Part shown: positions 11,549-22,599 of the stretch, piece after piece
Position numbering within the stretch: the first letter of the stretch is position 1
How the letters are laid out: each line of letters opens with the position of its first letter
From: Rotaria sordida
Lineage: Eukaryota; Rotifera; Eurotatoria; Philodinida; Philodinidae
Assembly: GCA_905250125.1 (NCBI GenBank)
Contig: CAJNOL010000354.1
Span: forward strand, 1 to 64,000
DNA: 64,000 nt
Direction: 5' to 3'
Notes under the pieces: model-generated
Seen by the model: the letters and a program-made list of their open reading frames with translations, nothing else
Databases searched by the model: none
Told to the model about the DNA's origin: nothing
Position numbers and translations under genes: made by a program

Positions 11549-13565
11549 ATGGTTGCTCGAACAGCTCGTGAAATTCTTCGTTGGCTCGAAAGTCTTTACC
11601 TTACATATCCTATAGTTGTACCAAAATGGTATGTTATATTCTTGTCAAAACACTTCAATTTTCTTCTTTAAATAACATATACATCACTTTATATTCTTTT
11701 AATTCAAACTTGCCGGAATATATATTTTTTGAATAACATAAAATCATAAACGAAATAAAAATTTTAAAATACTTGAATCAAAATAATATAAAATTAATGA
11801 GTAGTTTTGTTAGAGATTGAATATTTATTTCTATTTCAAGGGATTTATCAAATGGTTATGCATATGCAGAAATTTTACATGCTTATTTTCCTAATGAAAT
11901 AAATATGTTTGCTTTTATAAATGGTCGTTCATTGAATTCTCGTTTATTAAATTGGGCACTTATTAAGCAATTTATAGCAAAAAAAAATCTTCCAATTTCA
12001 ATTGAATTTATTAATGCAACAATACATGGTAAAGAAGGCGGAGCTGAACGATTACTTGAACAAACATTTGAATTATTAACAAATAAAAAGTAAATATAGT
12101 AGCAGACAAAAAATCGCCCTCTTCCCAGCACATCTCAGCTTCCATACATGTAGGAGATCTGAAAATTTGTGTGCACATACTCTACTAAGAATCTAAGTCA
12201 GAGGTACGATGTCGCCACAATTAACGAGAATTATGATGAATGACGTCTATTTTTGCTTCAAGCTTTTTAATCTGAAAATGCTGTCTAGTAAATTTTGAAT
12301 TACCTGTTATCAAATACATGACGAATTCTTGATATTTTTATTTGCAATTGAAACCCAGTATATGGTCTTTTATCATTCAACAGATCATATAACTTGCTAC
12401 AAGATTGCTGTCTCTGAATATCTTTGAGCTCTCGACATCAACACGATGACACTTAATATGCCGTTTCTTTTTAAAATAAGGTTTTTTTCTGAGACATATT
12501 GACAATAATGATTTATTATAAGCAAAGTTTTCTTAAAGGTTTGAGGTCAATTTATTTAAGTATTATTAATTTACGATGTGCAAAGAGGATCAGAGAGTTT
12601 TTCGTCCATCGAATAGTTACACTAAAATGATCACCATTCTAACAAGAATTTATGGACTTTGATGAAATTAATAGCATCGATACCTGAGAGAGAGATCAGC
12701 TAATCCATAAAACCTTGTCTTTTCAGAAGTATCAAGTTCAAAGAACTACATTTTTGATTGATTATGTGCATACGAATTTTCAAATCTTTCAGTCCCCATG
12801 GTAGTTGAGATCTGATAAAAGGGTGAGATTGTTGTCTACTGCTGTAATATGAATAAAATATTTTCTATTTAAATCATTAAAATTTATTTTTTTTTTGTAG
12901 ACCATTTATAGATCCTTCATGTGAACGTCCTAATGATTTTACTGATAATTTCTATCAGCAAAATTTAAATTATTTTGAACGATCACATACATCAAAATCA
13001 TTAAAAAATAATTTAAAAGCTACTGAATTACTTACTGATCCATCACATGCTTATCGAAAACAACGAGTTTGTTTATTTGCTTTTTTTTAGTGGGAAAAAA
13101 TTACTTTCATTTAATTATATATATATAGAGCGCAGATATTCTTAATCAAACAAAACTTGATCGAGAAAAAACTCGTATTGATAATCCAGAAAGATTTGAT
13201 ATTAAACCAACATTGGCTGAACGATGTTTACGAAAACCTCTTCAACCTGATTCAAATGCTCAAGATTGGTATATAAAATCATTTGATTCTCGTGCACGTT
13301 CAGCAATTTCAACAGCTAATAAAAGTAGTAGTATTAAACAACAATCACGAGAACCTTCAGCTGATGTATTAAAGAAAAGTTCGCTGTCACAACGTCAGAG
13401 CGGTATGTAAACGAAAGTGAGAAAAAAATAAAATTTATTTATTTATTTATATTCATAGATAAAGGAATAATTCAAGCAAATGAAGACAATGTATTCTATA
13501 AAGAAATTGCTTTAAAACAACATTCGGTACCATTAAGTGATCTTTTGCAGATAAATGAATCTTAA
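11549..13565 (+). CDS. SPATA4: SPATA4-like protein with N-terminal calponin-homology (CH_2) domain
   Basis: Exons 11549-11628, 11841-12089, 12901-13066, 13129-13402 and 13459-13565 join in frame to 291 residues; human SPATA4 is about 305. Residues 1-115 match the SPEF1/SPATA4 type of calponin-homology domain: AREILRWLESLYL, WDLSNGYAYAEILHAYFP, LLNWALIKQFIAKKNL and NATIHGKEGGAERLLEQ. The family-typical FDIKPTLAE stretch follows in exon 4. The C-terminus is Ser/Lys/Gln-rich and unstructured-looking. Family members are microtubule-associated proteins of cilia and sperm flagella; that function is inferred from homology. The gene is divergent from CASC3. Intron 2 is 811 nt and holds an inverted-repeat element. 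The start codon is the first in-frame ATG and begins the domain directly. Confidence 0.88.
12098..12845. mobile_element. Inverted-repeat element inside SPATA4 intron 2
   Basis: Left end 12098-12150 and right end 12792-12845 are imperfect inverted repeats of about 50 nt. The left end reads AGTAGCAGACAAAAAATCG and the reverse complement of the right end reads AGCAGTAGACAACAATCTC; later shared words are ATCTCA and CCAT. The interior has no coding frame. The element fills almost all of an 811-nt intron. Confidence 0.55.
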
Positions 13566-13909
13566 ATTTTATATTTATTTTTCTTACTAATAAAAAATAA
13601 ACATCATTTTTTGAAATTTATTAAAGGACGTCTCATAATACATTTTTCATACTGTTTCTTGATGTAGAAAGCTGAAACTCTTATCACATATATGAATGGA
13701 GAGCCTAGATATTTTACCGTTGTGTTCCGAAAAAGACAAAATGCGTATAAGTCGAGTTCTAGTCGATCGATTTTAATAATTTTTTTTTTGTTTTACTGAT
13801 CTGAAGATGATCATTCACTTCTGAAAAAGTCAAGTTTCCATCTGTTTTAGTTTATTTTTGTAACTAGAATTGTAGATTGTCATTAAAAAAAAATGTATGC
13901 ATTGCTTTT

Positions 13910-15054
13910 CAGAGCTCCAAATGGACTGAACCAAGTCCAATCCATGGGCCAAAATTTTTTGTTTTGGAAATAAAACCATAGACTGGACTGATCTGATCTG
14001 GTTTTGATCAATATTTTTCTAATTCAAAATTGGTTAAAATGCTACTATTTTAAACTTGTTTGCATCAGATTATTTAGTTTTTAATTAATTGAAATAGATT
14101 ATTTACTTTTTTGTTGGTTTTAACCGCAATGATTGTACAACACGTTCCTTGGTTCAACAAACGACAAGTATAATACTAAACCACTCTTTAACACATAAGT
14201 TAGACTTCGAGATACGCATTTCAATTTAAACTTATTCAAATAGTACAAAATATCGATAAATTAGATTGGAATCGATTAGTTTTGTTTTGATTGATTGGAA
14301 ACCAAATAATCTATTTAAAATTAAATTATAACAATATCATTTTAATTGATTTTTAACCAGAAAAAAATCAAAGGAAGTCAGATTTTTTTTGTCTTTTTTT
14401 TGCATAGGTTACGAGCTTTGACTCATATATTGATAATAGTCTTGAATATTATTACACAAAATTCTCTAGACACAGCATATTGTACCACTGCAAAATTTAT
14501 TGCCTTCGAAAAAACTCATTTGATCCTTTCGTTAATTCAAATATTAATGTAATGATGAACGGGTAAAATTTACAAAAGAGAATAAAGATAAAAAGATAAA
14601 ATACGAGTAACAATAATTTACTGACAAAAAACAGAATGTTATCATGCCGGCACAAGATCGGCAAATGCGATTGATTTAAGTATGTCACTAGTTAAGTTCG
14701 TCCATTAGAATTTGCCGGTCTTATGTCGATATGTAGGCATTTTGTCAGCAAATTGTTAATATCAATTTATTTGTCTATTTACGTCGAAAAACTTTGTTTC
14801 TATTTAATAACATGTTTTTTTCTTATTCTTCTTTCTCGTAAACAAAGTGTGATTAAATTTATGTAATAAAAAAATTTTAATACTCCTCATCAGAATAACA
14901 AGTTAAACTATCTTTGAAAAAAAAAAATTTTTACTCGATAAACTGTCCATGGACTGAATCATTTTTGAAGGAAAGGCCATCGATGGACTGGGCTGAAGTT
15001 TGCTAACCCGCAAGTTGACTCTGATAAGCCTAGCCCAATCCATTTGGAGCCCTG
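13910..15054. mobile_element. hAT-like non-autonomous element
   Basis: It starts CAGAGCTCCAAATGGACTG and the reverse complement of its end is CAGGGCTCCAAATGGATTG, a hAT-style terminus (CAGRG...). It is flanked by imperfect 8-bp direct repeats: TTGCTTTT at 13902-13909 and TTGTGTTT at 15055-15062, 6 of 8 identical. Subterminal sequences repeat words such as GGACTG and CCATGGACTG. No transposase frame is visible in the 1.1-kb body, so it would depend on an enzyme elsewhere. Confidence 0.7.
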
Positions 15055-15258
15055 TTGTGTTTAATTTGATAGAAGGAACGAGAACTTTCAATGATTCATT
15101 TTTGTGTGAGAATGACAGAAAGAGAAAAACAAGGAAGAAAGAGAAAAACAAGGAAGAAAGAAAAAAGATGTTTGGGTGCAAAGTCTGAATCATAAATGAC
15201 ATATTTATTTAGTTATACCCAACTAGCTTATTTGACTTTCACTCTTTAAATTTAACAA

Positions 15259-16107
15259 ATGGTATCTCAAATACGTCATTTAATTTTACTTGGTGATAGT
15301 ATTTTTGATAATCGTTCATATGTTGGTCGAGATCAACCGGCTGTAATCGATCAACTTAAAGCAAAAGTTAAAGATTTCGATTGGAATGCAACATTACTTG
15401 CTGTCGATGGAAATGTCCTTTCAGATGTTGGTAATCAAATAAAACATGTTTCTTCTGATGCTACTCATTTATTTATTTCAATTGGTAAAATTTATTTTCT
15501 TTAATTTAATATAAAAGAACAAATTTATTTATTTATTTATTTTTAGGTGGAAATAATGCACTGTCTTATATGCATCATCTAAATGATTCAGTTAAAAATG
15601 TTGGTGAAGCATTAATAGTGCTTAGTAAAATAAAAAAAAAATTTGAAAAAGTAAGAGAAAAAGAAACTGAGCACATTTGTTATTTCATTTAAATAACTAT
15701 TTTTTTTCTAGGATTATGTTGATATGTTAACAAAAGTGACTAAATCAAAACTTCCTGTAACAACATGTACTATTTATAATCCACGTTTTGATAATTCACA
15801 TCAACAAACAATGTGTGAAACAGGTTTATCAGCATTAAATGATATTATTATTACAGAATCAACTAAAGTATAGAAAAAAAAAGAAACTTAATTTGTATTA
15901 TAAACTGATTGGTGGTTTTTTCTTTGTTTTTAGCTTGGAATTCCAGTTATCGATTTAAAAACAATATTTAATGATCCAAATGATTATGCAAATTCTATTG
16001 AACCTGATGTTCAAGGTGGAATGAAAATAGTTGAAAATATTCTTTATGTTGTAAATAATCATCGTTTTGATGAAAACATTTGTTCTATATATGCTAGAAT
16101 GAATTAG
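15259..16107 (+). CDS. SGNH/GDSL-type hydrolase, bacterial-like
   Basis: Exons 15259-15484, 15547-15650, 15712-15867 and 15934-16107 give 219 residues. Block I is LILLGDSIFDN (nucleophile Ser in GDS, about residue 14). SIGGNNAL (about 74-81) is the oxyanion GxND-like block, here with Asn for Asp. The C-terminal block is NSIEPDVQGGMKI (about 188-200), where classical members have DxxH; a catalytic His is not seen there. The overall plan (GDSIFDN, LLAVDG, DATHLFISIGGN, PVTTCTIYNPRF, PVIDL, IEPxxxGG) is one I associate with a bacterial family, so horizontal origin is plausible. It has no signal peptide and would be a cytosolic esterase or lipase of unknown substrate. The three introns (61-66 nt) show it is domesticated, not contamination. 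It is convergent with the next gene. Confidence 0.85.
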
Positions 16108-16239
16108 AAATAAAAATTCGTTGTTTACGTTATTTATTTATTTTTCAAAATCAAATAAAAATTAGCATAAATTCTTTTTTTTTTTGTTTTAATAATGAAA
16201 TATCTATCATTTATATTAACTATCCTTGTTGGAATTTTA

Positions 16240-16587
16240 TTATGATACTGATCTAAGTGAACCATCTTGACCAACTTCAAATTGCCAATTTGCTTTTGGT
16301 GATGTAACACCTGCAAATGGAGCTGATAATTCGTTTGTTGTACCATCTTGTGATCTAACAGTTAATTTTTGAATAACTTTACGTTGTTCATTATCACCAA
16401 CTTGAACAGATTTTTCTTCAAGTCTTTGTGAACCTCCTTTAGGTACAGTTACATTCATTGTTTCTCTATGACTACTATCCGAACCACCATATTCAACTTC
16501 AACAGTAACATCATTGTCACTTGTATTTTGTAATGTTCCTGCATAAACATGACCAGGAGCTTTGAGTCCGCACATTTGTGATGCCAT
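16240..16587 (-). CDS. Small beta-rich protein of unknown function (115 aa), founder of a local family
   Basis: Intact single-exon frame of 115 residues starting MASQMCGLKAPGHVYAG. It has no signal peptide or membrane segment. The pattern is alternating hydrophobic/polar (VTVEVEYGG, MNVTVPKGGSQ, QKLTVRSQDG, NWQFEVGQDGSLRSV), as in a beta-sandwich. I recognise no known family. The frame has organism-like codon use, a clean start and stop, and a TATATATATA stretch at about 16701-16710, roughly 115 bp upstream. Strong support comes from decayed relatives downstream of its promoter side (17952-18029 and 19905-20302, same strand). These share QNT, APFA-V and FEFRVES-D-I-SIG-like positions with it. 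It converges with the SGNH hydrolase, leaving 132 bp between stop codons. Confidence 0.7.
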   Translation of the reverse strand: MASQMCGLKAPGHVYAGTLQNTSDNDVTVEVEYGGSDSSHRETMNVTVPKGGSQRLEEKSVQVGDNEQRKVIQKLTVRSQDGTTNELSAPFAGVTSPKANWQFEVGQDGSLRSVS

Positions 16588-17951
16588 AATTATTTTTCAC
16601 ACAAAAAGATAAAATATAAATGAAATGAAGAATAAAAAACCAATTTGTAACTGAAATACAAAAGTAAAGTGAAAGTAAGAAAATGTAACTCGTATGTGCT
16701 TATATATATACACCAAAAGATAAGAACATTGTCTTTATATTTAAGATAAAGAATATGAATCGACACCTAAACTTGATTAGTAAAAAAAAATGTTTCATAT
16801 CTGACTGTTTCTGAATCATAGCAAGAATAAAATGTTTGGTTTTCAAAAAAAAAAAATAAAAAAAATCTTATCTTTTAAAAAATTCTTCTTTACTTCGGAA
16901 GAGTACAAAGGGGAGTGTGCGAAATCAGTTTTATTTTTCGTTTCGAGGTCAACAATTAAAATGTACCGGACCTGAATCGAAATTTGGACTACGAAAACAA
17001 AGTTGTTCGAATCGAAATTGAAAATTGTAGTTGAATTGTCTATGATTTTTTATTGAATTATATTATGAATCACATTAATCAAAACACGGATATATGAGAC
17101 TTCAGATTTAATGAGAATGAATTGTTAAAAAGTTTTCTATAAGTTGAGATCAAGGTCGGAATCGGAACTAAAAAAAGACTTGGTTGCACACATCTCTCGT
17201 ACAGAGTTCACTAGGAAATGAAAAATTATCTAAATTTGTAAATCAACTTTGTTTTAAATCATTCTATACGTTATGATATATATTATTTATCCAACTATGA
17301 CCAATGAGGAATCGGATGTTCAATAGATGATTTTTGATAAAGAAGATAATTTCTTTCTCCAGTTCTATCTTTCGGTCTATCATTATGTTCGCTGTAAACA
17401 CTTACAAGTGTTACAATAAAATAAAGCATAAATCAAAAAAAAAGATAGCTTTAAAAATTTTGTTAAACTATTTCGACCACCTAATATTTATCTAATACTA
17501 TATAAAAAATTTATGATTTTGTTTTTGATTCACAAATAAGATTGATCTACTAATTTTTCATTAATAATAAAGTAGTTTCTAGTGATTCGAGTAAAATAGC
17601 ATATTCTAGTAGTCAAATTTTTAACCTTTGTCTGCTTTTCTTTTCTGAAGTGACATTTCTAATCAGTATGAAAGATTGCATAGTATTTACGCTAAATACG
17701 TCATCTGTATTCCTAACTTTGATTTAAATTTAAAAATAATTGACGATTCAAACTGAGTTATTCATGCATTATAATTATTAGTATGAATTTGAAACATGAT
17801 AACAATATAAAAAACTAGGATTTGTAATATACAAATAGATCTATTGATATTATTTGGAAAACCCGTAAATAGATAAAAACAAATATAATAGTTAAATGAA
17901 AAAGAACTGATTATGTGGTTTGAAGGAGAACAAAAGCTAATTTAAATCATG
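16588..17951. other. 5' flank of the small protein gene and repeat-derived sequence
   Basis: The proximal 150 bp hold a TATA-like AT run. Around 16940-17210, the words GGACCTGAATCGAAATTTGG and GGTCGGAATCGGAACTAAAA look like an eroded inverted-repeat element with the same guanine-cytosine rhythm as the hAT-like copy at 33139. A short minus-strand frame at about 17306-17437 is listed separately. Otherwise I see nothing. Confidence 0.35.
17306..17437 (-). CDS. Possible short secreted peptide (about 43 aa) or gene fragment
   Basis: A minus-strand ATG frame begins MLYFIVTLVSVYSEHNDRP, a plausible signal peptide. It ends after about 43 codons with the tail SSIEHPIPHWS and a stop. The DNA at its start (ATTTATGCTTT then a T-rich stretch) resembles the start of the signal-peptide pseudogene at 20302, so it may be another decayed piece of that family. 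No homology is recognised and it is short, so confidence is low. Confidence 0.25.
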
Positions 17952-18029
17952 TTATAAACTTCGTCCAAATGAAGCTATTATATTAAGTTCGATACAAAAT
18001 TCACAATTTGTTTGTGATGATGCAACATT
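17952..18029 (-). pseudogene. 3' fragment of a small beta-rich protein paralog
   Basis: The minus strand reads QNVASSQTNCEFCIELNI, then IASFGRSL and a stop. The DNA is clearly related to 19905-19975: GAATTT-GT-T-GAA...ATA-AATAG-TTCA-TTGGA-GAAGTT is shared. At protein level it aligns with the C-terminus of the intact gene (GVTSPKANWQFEVGQDGSL). Upstream it is cut by stops and then by the arm of the foldback element starting near 18055. Confidence 0.5.
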
Positions 18030-18054
18030 TTGGAATATGTATTACTACCAACAG

Positions 18055-19420
18055 TCAGTGTAAGGTGTCGGCAAAATAAATTTCAAGTAAAAAATTATTC
18101 TTTCGCCTTTTTTTTCTATAGATCAATAGAGCGTGAGCTATTGATCACGAAAATCTACTTTTTAGCTTCAACAAATGATTTTGTTCAGGTCAAAAAACAC
18201 GAAAAACTTACATGAAGTCGGGTTTTTTCAAAAAACACATCTTTTTCAAAAATGAGCAAACTTTTCTACTTTCTTCTTGTTGCAAGCTTCTGAGAATGTT
18301 TTTTTTTCAGATTCAGCATCAAAAACTGAGTATACACAAGTTGTTAAATTGACTCTAACCTCGAAAATCTTCTGATGGTGGCGCTTCGAATCTCGCTAAG
18401 TGTAATATGTATAAGTAGATTTTGTAAACTTATTTAGTCTTTTTGGTTAAATGAGGAGGCCAAATATTTTATCTTATTCGATTCATCATACCATCAGTCA
18501 CAAAGTTACGTATCCTTTTTCTTCCTTTTCTTTTCTTTGTCGAGATATATCGTTTTTACTAAATTGTGAGCAAAATAGCTAGAATTCTGTCTGTATTTCT
18601 CAATTTTCTTCATCAAAAATAAGTTTTCCGCAATAAGATTAATATATTCGGAATCAGTGTGAAAAATCGCGTCGATCGATGTATACTTTTGTCGTTTCCA
18701 TTGACTTCAGTTGTTTTCGAATTTTCCACTGGTCGTGACTGAAATTTTCACCAAAAAAATGAAAGATGACGAAATTTTTGGAAACATCCATAGATCGACG
18801 TGATTCTTCACGCTGATTCTGAATATGATAATCTTATTGCACGAAAAGTTAGCTTTGATGAAGAAAATTGAGAAATACAGGCAGAGTTCTAGCCATTTTG
18901 CTCACAATTTAGTAAAAACGATTTAATGTCGACAAAGAAAAGAAAAGAAAGAAAAAGGATATGTAACTTTGTGACTGATGGTATGATGAATCGAATAAGA
19001 TAAAATATTTGATTCAATCACTTACGTAGAAAAGTTGGATAGATTTACAAAATCGATCTATACGTAGTGCCCTCGATGCGATTCGAAGCGCTACCAACAA
19101 TAAAGCTTTGGGTCTGGAGTCGATTTAACAACTTGTTTATACTCAGTTTTTGATGCTGAATTCGAAAAAGTTATTTTCAGAAGCTGAAAAAAAACAACGA
19201 AGTAGAAAATTTTACACATTTTGAAAAAGATTTGTTTTTTGAAGAAAACGACACCTTCGGAGTATTTCGTATTTTTCAATCAGAAGGAAGCACTTACTAA
19301 GGCTAGAAAGTAGATTTTCGTGATCATTAGCTCACATTCTATCAAATGATGTAAAAAAAACGCGACAAAAAAAAAGTTTTACGTGAAGTTCGAATTACCT
19401 GGACCTTACATTGAATAGAG
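18055..19420. mobile_element. Large foldback (palindromic) element with arms of about 650 bp
   Basis: The left arm (about 18055-18715) and right arm (about 18760-19420) are imperfect reverse complements along their length. Matched pairs include TGATCACGAAAATCTACTTT (18141) with AAGTAGATTTTCGTGATCAT (19309), AAAAACTGAGTATAC with ATACTCAGTTTTTGATGCTG, and the pair of GTCGAGATATATCGTTTTTA (18539) with its partner near 18920. The loop is under 50 bp. The outer right end runs to ACTTATGTCCGCCACTATAT (about 19447-19466), which resembles a Tc1/mariner terminus; the corresponding left terminus is not found. No coding frame is conserved. Confidence 0.85.
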
Positions 19421-19904
19421 AACTCAAAAATACAACTGCTCTAAACTTATGTCCGCCACTATATATACAGTGAGAGAAGCTGGTGAAAATTTAATAGAAT
19501 ACAAATTTTAAATGGTCGAAAATACAAAAAAGATAAACAAACGAGCAAGGTGTGTACATACATCTCATATAAGTATCCAAACAGGAGAAACAATTATAGA
19601 AAGAAGAATAAACTGTCGCATATATTTCAACAGCAATATGATTATGACTCATATGTTTTTAGATATCATTAAAAATGTTCTTCTCATTTTCTCTATGATT
19701 GCCAGCGTTCTTCTAAACATGTATATTGTTATGGTTTCATAAATTTCAAAAGATTCAAATTGTAAAAAAGCTTGATCATGTGCTCTACGGATAAAACAGG
19801 AGATGGTTATTTAGAAAAACGAACAATTCAAAGAAATAGATCGATTATTTTTGAGGAAAACAGAAGATCTTGTTTTTCAATAGAAAATGAATGAGTTAAT
19901 CTTT

Positions 19905-20302
19905 GAATTATTTTAAAATACATATGAACTTCATCCAATTGAAACTATTCTATCTGATTCAACACGAAATTCTCAAAAGTCTTTCTACTGCAAGAACTCT
20001 TGCGAATGGAGCATAAAGCACTAAGTCATCACAACGAATTTCTTGGATAAATGCACCTACTATTGATGTATCTATATTAATGTTTTTTTCAAATACAACT
20101 TTATATAATTATTGCTTTCAACTCTAATAATATTTTGATTCGATGTTGAACCGTTATATGTTGTCCAATTAATAATGCATTGAACTGGTGTATTCTATGT
20201 GTTTTGAATAATAGCTGACAAGATAACACTTGTTATAGATATTGCTGGTTTTGTTAAAATAAGAAAGAAAGCATAAATTATAAAACTGATCATTGACATC
20301 AT
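19905..20302 (-). pseudogene. Decayed signal-peptide-bearing paralog of the small beta-rich protein
   Basis: The minus strand starts MMSMISFIIYAFFLILTKPA, a good signal peptide. It continues ISITSVILSAIIQNT, meets an in-frame TAG at 20197-20195, then resumes NTPVQCIINWTTYNGSTSNQ. Near 20110 the frame shifts by one and continues VVFEKNINIDTSIVGAFIQE, then DDLVLYAPFARV and a tail like EFRVESDRIVSIG in a third register. QNT, APFA-V and the FEFxVxxD-xxSxG tail align with the intact gene at 16240. One nonsense codon and at least two frameshifts mark it as a pseudogene. Unlike the intact gene it had a secretion signal. Confidence 0.6.
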
Positions 20303-22324
20303 TTTATATCTAGAAACAACAAACAAACTTTGTTTTTCTTCATATGAATACAGATAAATTATTTTGTATGTTACGTTTTTATTGTATAAAGCAATAATTA
20401 TAGCTATTACTTAACAAATTTTGTATTGTCTCAAGTGAATCAATGTTTGTCAAAGTAATTAGTCAGACGAATAGTAAAATTTGAGAAGAAAAATAATTTA
20501 ATTTATTTTCATCAGAAACAGCACCGCGTATTGATCTTCTCTTCAAACATCATCCGCTACTCTTAGTAAATTTGGTACCTACGTCGAACAGACATGATTG
20601 TAGATGACCGGCAATGAAAAAACTCAAGATTTTACACGAGTCGGTATGAGAATAGTATTTCTTCGTATTGTACAAGACTAAATATGACTGATTATAGGCA
20701 AACGATGGTTTGATTACTGTATAAGTTTTTTACGATCTATATTTAGGACCAAAGAACAAACAGCGAAATCTTTTAAGCTTTAGTGACTATTCTTTTTTCA
20801 AAATCTATCCAAAACAGATGAAAAGATACAAACAGTTATTGACTCTAAAAAAAAATACTTATATAAACTCTTATTGTAAGATTCTAGTAAGATGTTTACA
20901 ATACAGCTTGATGTCAAATTGCAAAAACAATAATTTTCTTATATTTTTATCTAATTATCTTATCTGAGCAATTATTTTATTTTAGACCATAGTATTTCTC
21001 CATATAAAACATAAGAAATACGATCGTGCTGAAAAAAAGAAGCATTTATTTGCTGCCATCATATACGTAATTCTTAACCGATCTGTTTTGCTCTGTATTG
21101 TATTATATGCGATCGTATTTCTTTGTACTGCATATGAAAAGACACATTTTAAAATCTGACTCATATCAAATGTTAAAATACGATCTATATATTGTTTTTA
21201 ATGAGGTATGCCTCCTAATATTCATTTCCCAATAACAGTAACCAAATAATTGTTTACACAAGTATTATCTGTTGTTCTATCACAAGAATGACTATCATTC
21301 ATCAAATCGACTCTAGCACGGAATCTTATCATAGTAATACTCAACATTAAAGTTCATCTATATGCATCAATGTTATCTCTCGATAGAACTACAGAATAGT
21401 CACATTTGAGTGTGACTTTTCAACTGGTATCTTTATCGATTCAAAGTTTACCAGTAACATGTCTTGCTAGATCTATTCAATTTCAACCATAAAGCAATGA
21501 TGTTCAACAAATGTTATTAATAACAAAAAACAAGAGCAAACGACATTGTATAATTAGAAGAAACAATAAACTTTGCTATTCTAGTAAATATACTTACTGG
21601 TTTTAACTATAAATCTCCTTTTCATAATAGCTTCACTAGTGACACTAGTATTGATGATTGAAATTTTAAATTATGAATTGATTTTGAACATTGAATCGAT
21701 CTTGATTCATCAATAAAAACAAGTACTTGAGTGGTAAGACATATCCAATGAAGAAGATATTGACATGAATACAAATAAATGTTCACAAAGATAATCATAA
21801 TCATGACGAAAAAACGAAGAATTTAATTGTTTACAAAACATGTTTGATGAGATATTTTGTTCTCGATTTAATAGGTCTTTTATATTTATTTAGAATAAAT
21901 ATGTCATTCTCAATTATATTTCTTATTCGATTTAAATAATCATGAAACAGAAGATTTAGATGAGATGAATGAAAAGATACGGACATTACTCACATTTTAC
22001 ATATCGAATATAAGATCGATGTTTCACTAAAAATAATAAAATCAAGCTAGTTCTTTCTTTTAGAGGCAAGATAATATTATTAAGTTATCAATAATATATT
22101 CATATATAAATAAAGAAACAATTTTGAAAATATTTAATAATATTTCTTTCATTTAATGATTATTAGTGTCTCCCGGCACTGATATCCTAAATTCAGGTCA
22201 CTTTCTTTGGCAGGCAGTATTGTACTAGCCTGTCAACCATCTTACATGAATGAACTCAATAGGCTTTTAATTATTTCATGGATAAATGCACTCAGGTATC
22301 TTTTATGCCATATCAAAACACGGC
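20303..22324. other. Long AT-rich intergenic region with possible gene remnants
   Basis: No intact gene seen. On the minus strand, 21222-21346 reads as a 41-codon piece described separately, and other broken protein-like phrases occur up to about 21560. The rest is unstructured AT-rich DNA. Confidence 0.4.
21222..21346 (-). pseudogene. Possible remnant of a cysteine-containing secreted protein gene
   Basis: The minus-strand frame contains FRARVDLMNDSHSCDRTTDN, then TCVNNYLVTVIGK and a stop. Upstream on the same strand, protein-like phrases (IKIPVEKSHSNVTIL, FYRDNIDAYR) are separated by stops. It looks like a decayed gene, but no family is recognised and chance is not excluded. Confidence 0.25.
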
Positions 22325-22332
22325 ATCTCAAT

Positions 22333-22591
22333 CAGAGCTGGGCAAGTCAAGTGTTTTTCAAGTCACAAGTCAAGTCAAGTCAGGCGTAGTGGAAAATTTT
22401 TCCAAGTCAAGTCAGATGTACCGAAAAATTTTTTCAAGAAAAGTCAAGTCAGGCTTACCGAAAAATTTTCCCAAGTCAAGTCAACTCAAGTCAGTGGTAT
22501 TAAAATTTTTTTCAAGTCAGAGTATTAAAAAATTTCTTCAAGTCAAGTCAAGTCAAGTCAAATCTGACTTGACTTGACTTGCCCAACTCTG
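22333..22591. mobile_element. hAT-like miniature element built of AAGTC repeats
   Basis: It begins CAGAGCTGGGCAAGTCAAGT and the reverse complement of the end begins CAGAGTTGGGCAAGTCAAGT. It is flanked by 8-bp target duplications ATCTCAAT (22325-22332) and ATCTCGAT (22592-22599), 7 of 8 identical. The interior is a run of variant CAAGTCAAGTCAG-type units separated by T/A-rich spacers (AAAATTTTTCCAAG). The open frames across it are artefacts of the short repeats. It is 259 bp and non-autonomous. Confidence 0.88.
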
Positions 22592-22599
22592 ATCTCGAT

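Noticed and set aside
22207..22577. Overlapping plus-strand open frames with repeated SQVKS-type peptides, also suggestive of a CRISPR-like repeat array
   Set aside because: They are translations of the AAGTC repeats inside the hAT-like miniature element; the termini and 8-bp target duplication explain the DNA, and the units are not regularly spaced repeats with unique spacers.
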